Source: an uncultured Nitrospira sp. (GTDB taxonomy: Bacteria; Nitrospirota; Nitrospiria; Nitrospirales; Nitrospiraceae). Taken from it: a DNA stretch of 32,613 nucleotides. Location: the NCBI GenBank assembly GCA_902500805.1, contig CABVSA010000027.1, positions 6,471 through 39,083 of the forward strand, written 5' to 3'. Position numbers and translations under genes: made by a program. Every line of letters starts with the position of its first letter. The stretch's first letter is position 1. Under the pieces are notes generated by a model. It was not told the origin of the DNA. It searched no databases and saw only the letters and a list, made by a program, of their open reading frames with translations. This document shows, in pieces, positions 8,024 to 15,910 of the stretch.

Positions 8024-9364
8024 ATGGGCCGGGAAATGAGGACAAAAGGTCTCAAAAGTGTGGGCCATATAGGGGAAACGGGGAGTTGGACTGGGACAAG
8101 AGATCTGCGATCGGGTATTGGCATCGGTATTGGAACGTGGCTGTTTGCGGTCTGGTCTCTATTCACGGCTACCGTTTGTTTCGGACAAGAGCCCGACACC
8201 CAGGACTTCCAACGAACAACTCGAGAATATGGAGAACTGGCTTCCTGGCAGACTCGGCAAGGTTACGAACGTGTGCCGGCATCGGAAAAGCTCTTGTTGG
8301 GAATTCCCCCTCGACGCGAAGGGTTTACCCCTCGACTGAGTGTAACCGAGGTCTATACCGACAATGTCTTCCTGACAGCCGACCGGCGAGGCACGGACTG
8401 GATTACTAAGATTTCTCCGGGGCTCAACTATATTTTGAGCGGAGGGAAAGGACAATTGTCGGCCGACTATTCGGTCGAGTCTAGAATCTATGCACACAAT
8501 ACCGATGAAAACACGGCGGCCTCCCGTCACAACGGAGAGGTGTTTGGACTGTGGACGGTTTCAAACCGGACGACACTGACCCTGTTTGATCGCTTCGAGT
8601 CCTTCCAGGATCCTACGGAACAGAATATGCCGGGGTTGTTGTCCACATTTGGTCGAACCTCGATAAACTTAATCGCGCTAGGGGTCAAACATCAAATGAC
8701 GCCTTCGATCGATTTCCTGGGGAGTTATGCAAATTTTCGTTTTTCTGTAGATAGGGCGGGAGCGATCGATAGTTCGACCCATGAAGGCGAGGTCGGCGTC
8801 AGGGTTCGGCAATCGCGGCGAGGGAGGATCACAGCTAAATATCGATTTCGGTTCTTTGACTTCGAGCTGGGACGCGATCTTCGGTCACATTCAGTCTTGC
8901 TGGGACAAGAAATGGATTTGTCTGAAACACTGGTGGTGAGTGGGACGATTGGCGCGGTTCATGTGGAGCCAAACCCGTTGACCGTTGATGTGCTGGCTCA
9001 AGTGTCGATCAAGAAGTCATTCGAAAATGCCATATATGAGTTGGGTTACATGCGTGATGCGTTCCCGCCTTCCGGGGGCCTTGGCCAACCGATCGTCGGA
9101 GATTTTGTGCGTGCTACGGCAAAGGTTCGTCTGGTCAACAATGTTCTTTTTGATGCGGGGTTGGTCTGGATATTGTCCGATACGAGTTCTAACGATTTTA
9201 CCGTGCACACGCTGAAATGGAACGTCGGGATTTCGTATGCCCCAAAGTCATGGTTAATGGCACGACTCGGATACGACATGTTTGACCAGCGGGAAGATAT
9301 CTTGGGTACGTCAGCAGATCGGCTTGCGAAGAAGGTCAGCCTACAAATAACCGCGACATTTTAA
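8024..9364 (+). CDS. Outer-membrane beta-barrel protein of the EPS cluster
   Basis: The product is 446 residues, or 442 if it starts at ATG 8036. A basic leader is followed by a hydrophobic stretch (TWLFAVWSLFTATVCFG), consistent with a signal peptide. The remainder is rich in alternating hydrophobic and polar strands, for example LSADYSVESRIYAHN, YRFRFFDFELG and WNVGISYAPKSWLMARLGYD. It ends in aromatic phenylalanine (QITATF), as expected for BAM-assembled barrels. It resembles barrel proteins seen in PEP-CTERM/EPS loci (the TIGR03016-type group), an assignment made from memory. Position directly after the Wza-like gene suggests a role as secretion channel or anchoring site for the polymer. 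No enzyme motif is visible. The start codon is uncertain. Confidence 0.75.
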   Translation: MGREMRTKGLKSVGHIGETGSWTGTRDLRSGIGIGIGTWLFAVWSLFTATVCFGQEPDTQDFQRTTREYGELASWQTRQGYERVPASEKLLLGIPPRREGFTPRLSVTEVYTDNVFLTADRRGTDWITKISPGLNYILSGGKGQLSADYSVESRIYAHNTDENTAASRHNGEVFGLWTVSNRTTLTLFDRFESFQDPTEQNMPGLLSTFGRTSINLIALGVKHQMTPSIDFLGSYANFRFSVDRAGAIDSSTHEGEVGVRVRQSRRGRITAKYRFRFFDFELGRDLRSHSVLLGQEMDLSETLVVSGTIGAVHVEPNPLTVDVLAQVSIKKSFENAIYELGYMRDAFPPSGGLGQPIVGDFVRATAKVRLVNNVLFDAGLVWILSDTSSNDFTVHTLKWNVGISYAPKSWLMARLGYDMFDQREDILGTSADRLAKKVSLQITATF

Positions 9365-9419
9365 GCGTATCCGTGTCGTCATGGAGTCATGTGGATTTAG
9401 GTCGCATGCGATGCGATAT

Positions 9420-9426
9420 AAGGTGA
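9420..9426 (+). promoter_or_regulatory. Ribosome binding site favouring ATG 9435
   Basis: AAGGTGA lies eight bases before ATG 9435. The longer frame begins at ATG 9381, which has no recognisable Shine-Dalgarno and would add eighteen unconserved-looking residues. Confidence 0.5.
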
Positions 9427-9434
9427 CCGACGAG

Positions 9435-10586
9435 ATGAGGCCATTGAATCAGGCGCTCCGCATTTTGTTTATTGCACCAGCTCCTCGTGCCGGAACCGTG
9501 CAGTATACCCACAATCTTGCCAATGCGTTAGCGGAGCGTGGCCACCGAGTCACGCTGATCACAGGTGTGGGGTTTGAGCTTGCGGATTATCCAAGACGCT
9601 ACCAAGCATTCGAAGTGTTCGATCGCTATCGACCAAGACCACTGAAACTCTTCCGGTTCTTGTGGCACTGCCTGACTTTCCGGCCGCAAGTCATCCATCT
9701 GCAAGGGGCACAACATCCTGCGCTCTATGTTCTCTTGTGGGCGATGCTACGGCTGCTCGGCAACGACTGTTTCGTGTATACCCCGCAAGATGTCCTGCCA
9801 AACTCATGGCGCCCATATCACATTCGCGCGTTGCGTTTTCTGTACGCTCGCATGCGTCATGTGTTTCTGAACGCCAAACAGAACGAGCCTCTGGTCATTG
9901 AACACTTCGGAGTGCCTCGCAATCGAATCACAGTGCTTCCGATAGCGGATCTCACGGCGTTTGTCAGGACTCAGATGACACGTGAATTACCGTACATCCC
10001 CGCCGGTGCACGAGTCGTTTTGTGTTTTGGGTTGATTGAACCCAGAAAAGGGATCCATACGCTTCTTTCTGCCGCTCCTGAAGTTCTTCGAGAAATCCCG
10101 AATGCATGGCTGTTGATTGTGGGAAAACCCATGATGGCCATCGCGCCATTAGAACGTCAGTTGGCCGAGCTCGGTTTGCAGGAACGGGTTCGGCTTGTTC
10201 CGCAGTATGTGAGTTTCGCGGAGATGGCGGGGTACTTCACTACTGCGCGTCTACTTGTGCTGCCGTACGAAAACGGGTGGAACAGCGGCGTGCTCGCCTC
10301 CGCATTCGGTTTTGGTAAACCGGTGGTCGCTACACGAGTGGGCGGATTTGATGAAGTGGTGGATGATGAACGAACCGGCTTACTCGTACCACCAAAAGAT
10401 CCCACAGCACTGGCGCAGGCAATCATTCGGCTCTTGAGAGATGACGCGTTATATACCCGTATGGTCGAAAACGTCCACCTGGCAGCAGGGAAAATCTCTT
10501 GGGATACGATCGCGAGGATGACGGACGAACGGTATATGGGCGTGTTAGAAACTGGAGGGAACTGTGCTCTACCGCAGGCTCGGTAA
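9435..10586 (+). CDS. Glycosyltransferase, GT4 family
   Basis: A 383-residue GT-B glycosyltransferase. The first strand is LRILFIAPAPRAGTVQYTHN, in which the glycine and following residues form the acceptor-side loop, then LANALAERGHRVTLIT. The donor domain starts at VVLCFGLIEPRKGIHTLL and ends with FGKPVVATRVGGFDEVVDDE and TGLLVPPKDP. The usual E-x7-E is altered: the region reads LPYENGWNSGVLASAFG, so the first glutamate is present but the second position is alanine-rich. This variation occurs among GT4 relatives but should be checked. The start is chosen at 9435 from the Shine-Dalgarno at 9420. The gene overlaps the start of the aldo/keto reductase by 23 bases. Confidence 0.85.
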   Translation: MRPLNQALRILFIAPAPRAGTVQYTHNLANALAERGHRVTLITGVGFELADYPRRYQAFEVFDRYRPRPLKLFRFLWHCLTFRPQVIHLQGAQHPALYVLLWAMLRLLGNDCFVYTPQDVLPNSWRPYHIRALRFLYARMRHVFLNAKQNEPLVIEHFGVPRNRITVLPIADLTAFVRTQMTRELPYIPAGARVVLCFGLIEPRKGIHTLLSAAPEVLREIPNAWLLIVGKPMMAIAPLERQLAELGLQERVRLVPQYVSFAEMAGYFTTARLLVLPYENGWNSGVLASAFGFGKPVVATRVGGFDEVVDDERTGLLVPPKDPTALAQAIIRLLRDDALYTRMVENVHLAAGKISWDTIARMTDERYMGVLETGGNCALPQAR

Positions 10587-11430
10587 AACGGATCTAGAGC
10601 CATCGGTATTTGGGTTTGGCTGTTCGACGATCGCATCCCTGGCGACACGTCATAGTGCTGTTGAGGTCGAATCCACGCTCCTGGAAGCGAGGGCCTCCGG
10701 CGTCACCTTCTTTGATACGGCCGATGTCTATGGCCAGGGAGACAGTGAGCGGATGTTGGGAAAGCTGTTCTCCCATCAGCGCGAAGGGGTCATCATTTGT
10801 ACCAAAGCAGGTCTCACCGTTGGTCCTGTAGAAGGTCTGATCCGGTTTGTGAAGCCGGTTGTCAATCCAGTCATGCGGCACTGGTCGACTGCACGGGCTG
10901 CTACGAGGCAGGCACGCGGGCATCAGGAACGACAGTGCTTCGACCCGGAGTATCTCTCTCGTCGCATTGAAGGTAGCTTACGTCGTCTCAATGTGGACTG
11001 GATCGACCTCTTTCTCCTTCATAATCCACCGGTCGATTTGCCGCAACGGGACGATGTGCTGAATGTTCTTACTCATCTTAGGAAGCAGGGCAAGCTCCGG
11101 TACTATGGTGTGTCATGTCGAACGGTGGAAGATGCTCATAGATGGATTACTCAGCCGGAGATCGCCTGTCTGCAGATTCCCGTCGACAGGAACAACATTG
11201 AGGAGGCAATCCCGTTGCTCGAACATGCACACGCACGGGGTGTCGGGGTGATCGCACGGGAAGTATTGGCACAGGGTGCATTGATCAACGGTTCGGTGGA
11301 CGACGCATTGCACCCTCTCCTTCAACGTCCGGAGATTGGCGTCGTACTTATTGGGATGACGTCTCGGCGGCACTTGCACAACAATCTGCTGGTCTTCAAT
11401 ACATCCACAGGGTGCGGCCATGTTGCTTGA
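10564..11430 (+). CDS. Aldo/keto reductase
   Basis: A 288-residue NADPH-dependent oxidoreductase with a TIM-barrel fold. LYRRLGKTDLEPSVFGFGC is the standard AKR opening. The catalytic tetrad can be read as D and Y in FFDTADVYGQG (about residues 51 and 56), K in CTKAG (about 81) and H in LLHNP (about 153). The tetrad histidine comes later than usual because of a basic insertion of about 35 residues (from KPVVNPVMRH to GHQERQ). The GTG start has GGAGGG at 10554. The gene overlaps both neighbours: 23 bases with the glycosyltransferase and 11 with the GMC oxidoreductase. That tight coupling suggests the two redox enzymes act in sequence on a sugar or polyol destined for the EPS, which is inference. 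Confidence 0.88.
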   Translation: MLYRRLGKTDLEPSVFGFGCSTIASLATRHSAVEVESTLLEARASGVTFFDTADVYGQGDSERMLGKLFSHQREGVIICTKAGLTVGPVEGLIRFVKPVVNPVMRHWSTARAATRQARGHQERQCFDPEYLSRRIEGSLRRLNVDWIDLFLLHNPPVDLPQRDDVLNVLTHLRKQGKLRYYGVSCRTVEDAHRWITQPEIACLQIPVDRNNIEEAIPLLEHAHARGVGVIAREVLAQGALINGSVDDALHPLLQRPEIGVVLIGMTSRRHLHNNLLVFNTSTGCGHVA

Positions 11431-13072
11431 CGCACGATCGATTCCCAACGGACAAACACTGCCGACCGATGTCTGTATCGTAGGAGCCGGAGCTGCCGGT
11501 ATTACGCTGGCAATGGAGTTGATGGGGACTGGGTTGAACGTCATTCTATTGGAAGCTGGAGGTCGGTCTCGTGCTGGGACCAGTCAGAAACTCTACGAGG
11601 GTCACGTCAATGATCCAGTCAGGCATTTACCGCTCGATCAGGCTCGGTACCGACAATTGGGTGGGACGACCTCACTTTGGGGAGGGCGGTGTATTCCGTT
11701 TGACGAGATTGATTTTGCCGAACGGGAGTGGGTCTCTCATAGCGGGTGGCCCATCACTAAGACTGACCTTGTCCCGTACTACCGACGCGCACACGACTAT
11801 TGCGAATGCGGGGCGTACGATTATCGGGTGCAATCGGCGCTGCCGGGAACACCTGTGGAAATGTTGCCTGCATTCAAAGACGGCCTGGTCAGCACTGCAA
11901 AACTTGAGCGATGGAGCCCTCCGACCCAATTTGGGAAAAAGTATAAGCCAGCGCTTGCACGCGCGGAGAACGTACGCGTGTTTCTCCACGCTGCTGCCAT
12001 GGAATTGATCTGCTCACCCACGGGGAACCGCATCGAGCAGGTTGAGGTTGCTGCACTGTACGGCGGGAAATTTAGTATCCGAGCGAAGCAGATGGTTCTT
12101 GCTGGGGGCGGTCTTGAGGTGACGCGACTGCTCCTCTCATCAAACCGTGTGCACCCGCAAGGAATCGGCAATCATTCCGACTGGCTCGGCCGGGGGTATA
12201 TGTCTCATATCCACGGGACCATTGCCCGTATCCGTCTGACTGCTGGCCGGGAGGTCATATTTGGGTATGAGACCGATCCACAGGGCGTATTTTGTCGCCG
12301 TCATATCGCAATTTCAGAAGATGTGCAACGGAAATATGGCCTGTTGAATCATTATCTAGTCTTAGACCGTCCTCTGTTGGGAGACCCTGCGCATGAAGAT
12401 GGCGTACTGTCGGCAGCCTATTTAGTAAAGCGTCTGTTCGGTGGTCGCCAACAAGAAAAGCTAGGAACGGGCAAATATGCCTTGTACTGGCGTCATCTGA
12501 AGAACATTCTGCGAGGATCGCCTCAGGCGCTTTCAATTCTTCCCAAATTCGGTCGTGGACGGCTGCTGCAGCGTCGTCGGGTGCCCTCGCTGCTGCTAGG
12601 CTCGCGATCCAACGAGTACTATCTCTATTTTCAGAGCGAACAGATTCCGGATCGAAACAGTCGGGTCACGCTGGATGACGTGCGTGATGCATTCGGGATG
12701 CCGCGACTTCGTCTCGAATTTTGTGTCTCGAGTCAGGATCACGATAGCGTCGTCCGTACACATCGGCTGTTTGATGACGAACTCCGCCGACAGGGGTGCG
12801 GGTCGCTTGCCTACCTTGGCGATGACCCGCGGGATCAAGTCCAGGAGGCGAAAGCCGTGTTAGGTCATCATATTGGGACCACGCGGATGTCAGAAGCGGT
12901 TTCGCAGGGAGTGGTGAATCCGAATTGTCGCGTTCACGGGTTGAGCAATCTATTCGTGGCCAGCAGTTCCGTGTTTCCTACGTCGAGTCATGCGAATCCG
13001 ACTTTGACAATTGTCGCGCTGGCCATCCGACTCGCTGATCACCTGAAGAGAAACACAACAACAGTCTCGTGA
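11420..13072 (+). CDS. GMC-family FAD-dependent oxidoreductase
   Basis: A 550-residue flavoprotein. TDVCIVGAGAAGITLAMEL near the N-terminus is the Rossmann FAD loop, followed by the acidic residue in ILLEAGG. LGGTTSLWGGRC (about residue 80) is the GMC-type flavin loop. The C-terminal GMC domain contains LGHHIGTTRMSEA (about 480) with the active-site histidine, and NLFVASSSVFPTSSHANPT, where the second conserved histidine/asparagine lies. These enzymes oxidise alcohols, often sugars. There is no signal peptide, so action in the cytoplasm is likely. It starts inside the aldo/keto reductase gene, supporting a paired oxidation/reduction of a sugar such as inversion at one carbon. The pairing function is inference. 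Confidence 0.88.
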   Translation: MLLDARSIPNGQTLPTDVCIVGAGAAGITLAMELMGTGLNVILLEAGGRSRAGTSQKLYEGHVNDPVRHLPLDQARYRQLGGTTSLWGGRCIPFDEIDFAEREWVSHSGWPITKTDLVPYYRRAHDYCECGAYDYRVQSALPGTPVEMLPAFKDGLVSTAKLERWSPPTQFGKKYKPALARAENVRVFLHAAAMELICSPTGNRIEQVEVAALYGGKFSIRAKQMVLAGGGLEVTRLLLSSNRVHPQGIGNHSDWLGRGYMSHIHGTIARIRLTAGREVIFGYETDPQGVFCRRHIAISEDVQRKYGLLNHYLVLDRPLLGDPAHEDGVLSAAYLVKRLFGGRQQEKLGTGKYALYWRHLKNILRGSPQALSILPKFGRGRLLQRRRVPSLLLGSRSNEYYLYFQSEQIPDRNSRVTLDDVRDAFGMPRLRLEFCVSSQDHDSVVRTHRLFDDELRRQGCGSLAYLGDDPRDQVQEAKAVLGHHIGTTRMSEAVSQGVVNPNCRVHGLSNLFVASSSVFPTSSHANPTLTIVALAIRLADHLKRNTTTVS

Positions 13073-13108
13073 AGTAAGGCTATATACCGCGTAAGAAAGG
13101 AGTGTCTC

Positions 13109-14125
13109 ATGAACTGGAATGGAACGCGAGTGCTCGTAACAGGGGGCGCGGGTCAGATCGGATCACACCTAGTCGCCAGGCTTGCTTCGTATGGTGCGAT
13201 CGTCACGGTTGCCGATAATCTCTGGAGAGGGAAGAAAAGTAATCTGTTTGATCAAGACGGGAAACCAGTGATCGACCTTAGCCGGAACTTTTTTGAGCTG
13301 GATTTGACCGATCCCGTGAACTGCCAGCGGGCTACGGAAGGGCAGGATGTGGTGTATCATCTGGCCGATGTTGTGGCGGGGATCAACTATGTCTTTGGCA
13401 ATCAATTTTCGTTGTTCAATGCGAATCTACTCATCGACTCCAATATGCTCAAGGCGTCTATTGCGAATGGGGTTCGGTCCTATGTGTATGTCGGGACCGC
13501 GTGCAGTTATCCTGCTGAACGTCAAAGCAAGTTGAACCCACCGCTGTTCAAAGAGGCAGATGTATACCCAGCATCACCAGAGTCATCGTATGGGTGGAGT
13601 AAGTTGATGGGTGAGATGAGTTGTGACCTGGCCATGAAGGAAAAGCTGCTGGATATTGGTGTGCTTCGCTTTCACAACGTCTATGGGCCGCACTGTGAAA
13701 TGTCGCCAGAAAAGTCACAGGTGATTCCGTCACTGATACGGAAAGCCTTGAGGCATCCGCAGGAGGAATTTGTGGTCTGGGGGTCAGGCAGGCAACGACG
13801 AGCCTTCGTGTTCGTCCAGGATGTCGTTGATGCTTTGGAAACCGTGCTGCTGAAGGGGATGAATCAGGGCGCCATTCAAATCGGGCCGGATTATAGCACA
13901 TCCATTAAGGAGATCGCGGAATGTATCCGATCGATTTCCGGAAAGCAGATCGATATCCGGTACGATACCACCAAACCGGAAGGTGATGTCGATCGAGCTG
14001 CAGATTGGAATAAGGCTCGCGATATCCTAGAGTGGTCGCCAACGACGAGTATTGAATCAGGGTTGGAGCGTACCTATGCGTGGTGCGAGCGACAGGTATT
14101 TGAGCAGGTTGGACAGGCTGGATGA
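13109..14125 (+). CDS. NAD-dependent epimerase, similar to GDP-mannose 3,5-epimerase
   Basis: A 338-residue extended [18 protein letters not shown] binds NAD. The active-site region reads YVGTACSYPAERQ with C132, then KEADVYPASPESSYGWSKL with the YxxxK pair (Y about 159). RFHNVYGPHCEMS and GSGRQRRAFVFVQDVVDA complete the substrate pocket. A cysteine in the A-C-x-Y-P context followed by 'E-A-D-x-x-P-A-x-P' is characteristic of GDP-mannose 3,5-epimerases, which make GDP-L-galactose and GDP-gulose; UDP-sugar epimerases usually have S-S-x-x-V-Y here. AAGGAG stands before the ATG. It follows the GMC gene after a 36-base gap. The GME-like call comes from motif comparison in memory; another NDP-sugar epimerase is possible. 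Confidence 0.8.
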   Translation: MNWNGTRVLVTGGAGQIGSHLVARLASYGAIVTVADNLWRGKKSNLFDQDGKPVIDLSRNFFELDLTDPVNCQRATEGQDVVYHLADVVAGINYVFGNQFSLFNANLLIDSNMLKASIANGVRSYVYVGTACSYPAERQSKLNPPLFKEADVYPASPESSYGWSKLMGEMSCDLAMKEKLLDIGVLRFHNVYGPHCEMSPEKSQVIPSLIRKALRHPQEEFVVWGSGRQRRAFVFVQDVVDALETVLLKGMNQGAIQIGPDYSTSIKEIAECIRSISGKQIDIRYDTTKPEGDVDRAADWNKARDILEWSPTTSIESGLERTYAWCERQVFEQVGQAG

Positions 14126-14395
14126 TCTGGTCGTTGCGAGCACCAAATCAACCCAGCGTTGGCCTCAGTCTGATCAAGGGCATGCTTATCCTGAAGGTGT
14201 TGCGCCCGATTGCGTCAGGAGATCTTGGTATAGGAGTGGCTGGAACAGCTCTCATCGTATGAGCCGGTGTCTTGTTTGATCTAGCGAGTTGTTCTTGGAA
14301 AATCGTTGTGGTGCTGGGCTGCCATGGGCGTGTCAGCATTGGTTTGCGTTTCGCCATAATTACGAGAATGAATTGTTGCCTTATCGAGGAATGCT

Positions 14396-15553
14396 ATGAA
14401 AATCCTTCATTATTGCGCTCACGCCGGTGGCTTTGTGTATGAATGGCATCGATATCACATGATCAGCGAATTGGAGGCGGCGGGTCATCAGGTCATTGAT
14501 ATCAATCCAGTAGAGATCTTAGGAAGAATCGGCTCGCCAGATGAGTATTCTGAAATTACCGTGGATAAGGTCCGTGAGATTTATGATAGAGCTGGCTGTG
14601 ATCTGTTCTTTGCCACCGCAACGGATGAGACCATCAGGCCCGGAGCAATTAAGGAAATAGGTCGAAAAGGAATTGCAACGCTGAATCTGTCTTGCGACGA
14701 CCTATCGCATCCTTTTCGGGTTCGCGCTATCTCATCGAGTTTTGATCTCACCTGGACAACCGTGCGGGAGAATCAGCATATTTTGCGTTCTTATGGCGCA
14801 AATGTATTTGCGATGCCGTGGGGCGCCAACCCCCACGTGTTCAAGCCCGCCGATGTCAAAGAAGATAGTGTAGTCGGATTTGTCGGATCCTGTTACGGCG
14901 CGCGCGCGCGCAACCTGGCGGTGTTGGCCAATGCCGGACTCCCTGTTCGCGTCTATGGACAGCCACCAACTGGAATCTATGGAGCAGCCCCCGTTAACCA
15001 TCCTCTCGTGCGGGCGCTGTATAACGTGGGTGACGCGTGGTCCCGCGTATACGAAAGCCTGTTTTTTTCCTCGGGGAGGCGCTGCCTTCTGGGATCCCTC
15101 AAGCGTTCAGTGGTCGAAACCTTCACGACCCCGCCTGAAAAGGCGATTCCTGCAAACCGTATCGAGTACCTTCCAGGCCCAAGCTTTCAAGAACTCGGCA
15201 CGCGTTTTTCACAGCTCGCTATTAGTTTGGGATCAATCGAGTTGTCAAGTACCTATAGCTTGAAAAAACCGCTGCTGTTTATCCGACTGCGCGAGTTCGA
15301 AGTCCCAATGTGCGGGGGGGTGCATCTTGCCAATCGCCTGCCAGAACTGGGGGAATACTTTGAGGAGGATAAGGAAATGCTCTTTTACGGGGATTTAGAG
15401 GAACTGATCGACAAAGCTAGATATTATCTGGCACCAGAGCGCGATCATCAACGCCAAAAAATACGCGAGCACGCACGGAAGCGGGCGCTTGCTGAGCACA
15501 CCTGGTTGCACCGCTTCGGCCGGGCATGGCAATTCATGGGCTTGCCCACCTGA
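14396..15553 (+). CDS. Glycosyltransferase, CgeB-like (Glyco_trans_1_2 type)
   Basis: A 385-residue GT-B-like protein. The N-terminus MKILHYCAHAGGFVYEWHRY and the middle segment VGFVGSCYGARARN, where the donor domain opens, match CgeB-type transferases. The C-terminal block FEVPMCGGVHLANRLPELG, then EDKEMLFYGDLEELIDKARYYL, and HARKRALAEHTWLHRF is the PF13524-like signature. There the glutamate of 'FE(V/I)P.CGG' is expected to hold the donor ribose. GAGGAA precedes the ATG. A gap of 270 bases separates it from the epimerase gene, so it may have its own promoter. The gene contains a (GC)7 tract and a seven-G run. Donor and acceptor are unknown. Confidence 0.82.
   Translation: MKILHYCAHAGGFVYEWHRYHMISELEAAGHQVIDINPVEILGRIGSPDEYSEITVDKVREIYDRAGCDLFFATATDETIRPGAIKEIGRKGIATLNLSCDDLSHPFRVRAISSSFDLTWTTVRENQHILRSYGANVFAMPWGANPHVFKPADVKEDSVVGFVGSCYGARARNLAVLANAGLPVRVYGQPPTGIYGAAPVNHPLVRALYNVGDAWSRVYESLFFSSGRRCLLGSLKRSVVETFTTPPEKAIPANRIEYLPGPSFQELGTRFSQLAISLGSIELSSTYSLKKPLLFIRLREFEVPMCGGVHLANRLPELGEYFEEDKEMLFYGDLEELIDKARYYLAPERDHQRQKIREHARKRALAEHTWLHRFGRAWQFMGLPT
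14898..14911 (+). repeat. (GC)7 dinucleotide tract in the CgeB-like gene
   Basis: Fourteen alternating G and C bases encode the end of Y-G-A-R-A-R in the donor-domain loop. Such a tract can slip by two bases and shift the frame. It may also reflect ordinary Ala-Arg codon choice. Confidence 0.8.
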
Positions 15554-15587
15554 ACTCGATCTCTTTGCTCTAAGGCGTTACCCACCC

Positions 15588-15854
15588 ATGGGATGGTCGA
15601 TAGATTATTCAATAGACCCAGAACGTGTCGTTGATCGGTTCCCAGGACGGAGTATGCGCAAGAGCGAAAAGGTGCAGATTATATCGGCTATCAAGGAACA
15701 GCTTTCAGGTGGTGATGGGCTATCCGATCGGATGACGCTTCAGACTTCCCTGCGAGACGCTTGGCTGACTGAGGAGTGGCCCGTAAATCGAAAGGCGAAG
15801 AGTCGCCTATGGGCGCTGGGGAAGAGAATCAAGGTGGCCCAATGGCGCGAGTAA
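15588..15854 (+). CDS. Small basic hypothetical protein
   Basis: An 88-residue frame starting MGWSIDYSIDPERVV and ending IKVAQWRE. It is rich in arginine, lysine and tryptophan, has no membrane segment and no motif I recognise. The codons look coding-like rather than random. The frame extends upstream to 15489, inside the CgeB-like gene, but that extension is the shadow of that gene. The ribosome site is weak (AAGGCG at 15572). It could be a real small gene or the remnant of a larger one. It fills most of the gap between the last plus-strand EPS gene and the convergent glycosidase-like gene. Confidence 0.4.
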   Translation: MGWSIDYSIDPERVVDRFPGRSMRKSEKVQIISAIKEQLSGGDGLSDRMTLQTSLRDAWLTEEWPVNRKAKSRLWALGKRIKVAQWRE

Positions 15855-15910
15855 AAGTCACAAGATTGCTTGTAACCGGAAAGGGCAGATCCTCGGTACA
15901 ACTCCGTCGT

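Noticed and set aside
14126..14395. Possible small gene or degraded gene between the epimerase and the CgeB-like gene
   Set aside because: Only very short frames occur (such as 26 codons from 14182) and none has a credible start or similarity; treated as untranslated spacer.
15860..15873. Hairpin ACAAG-ATTG-CTTGT after the EPS operon as a terminator
   Set aside because: The stem is only five pairs and AT-rich, and no T-run follows.
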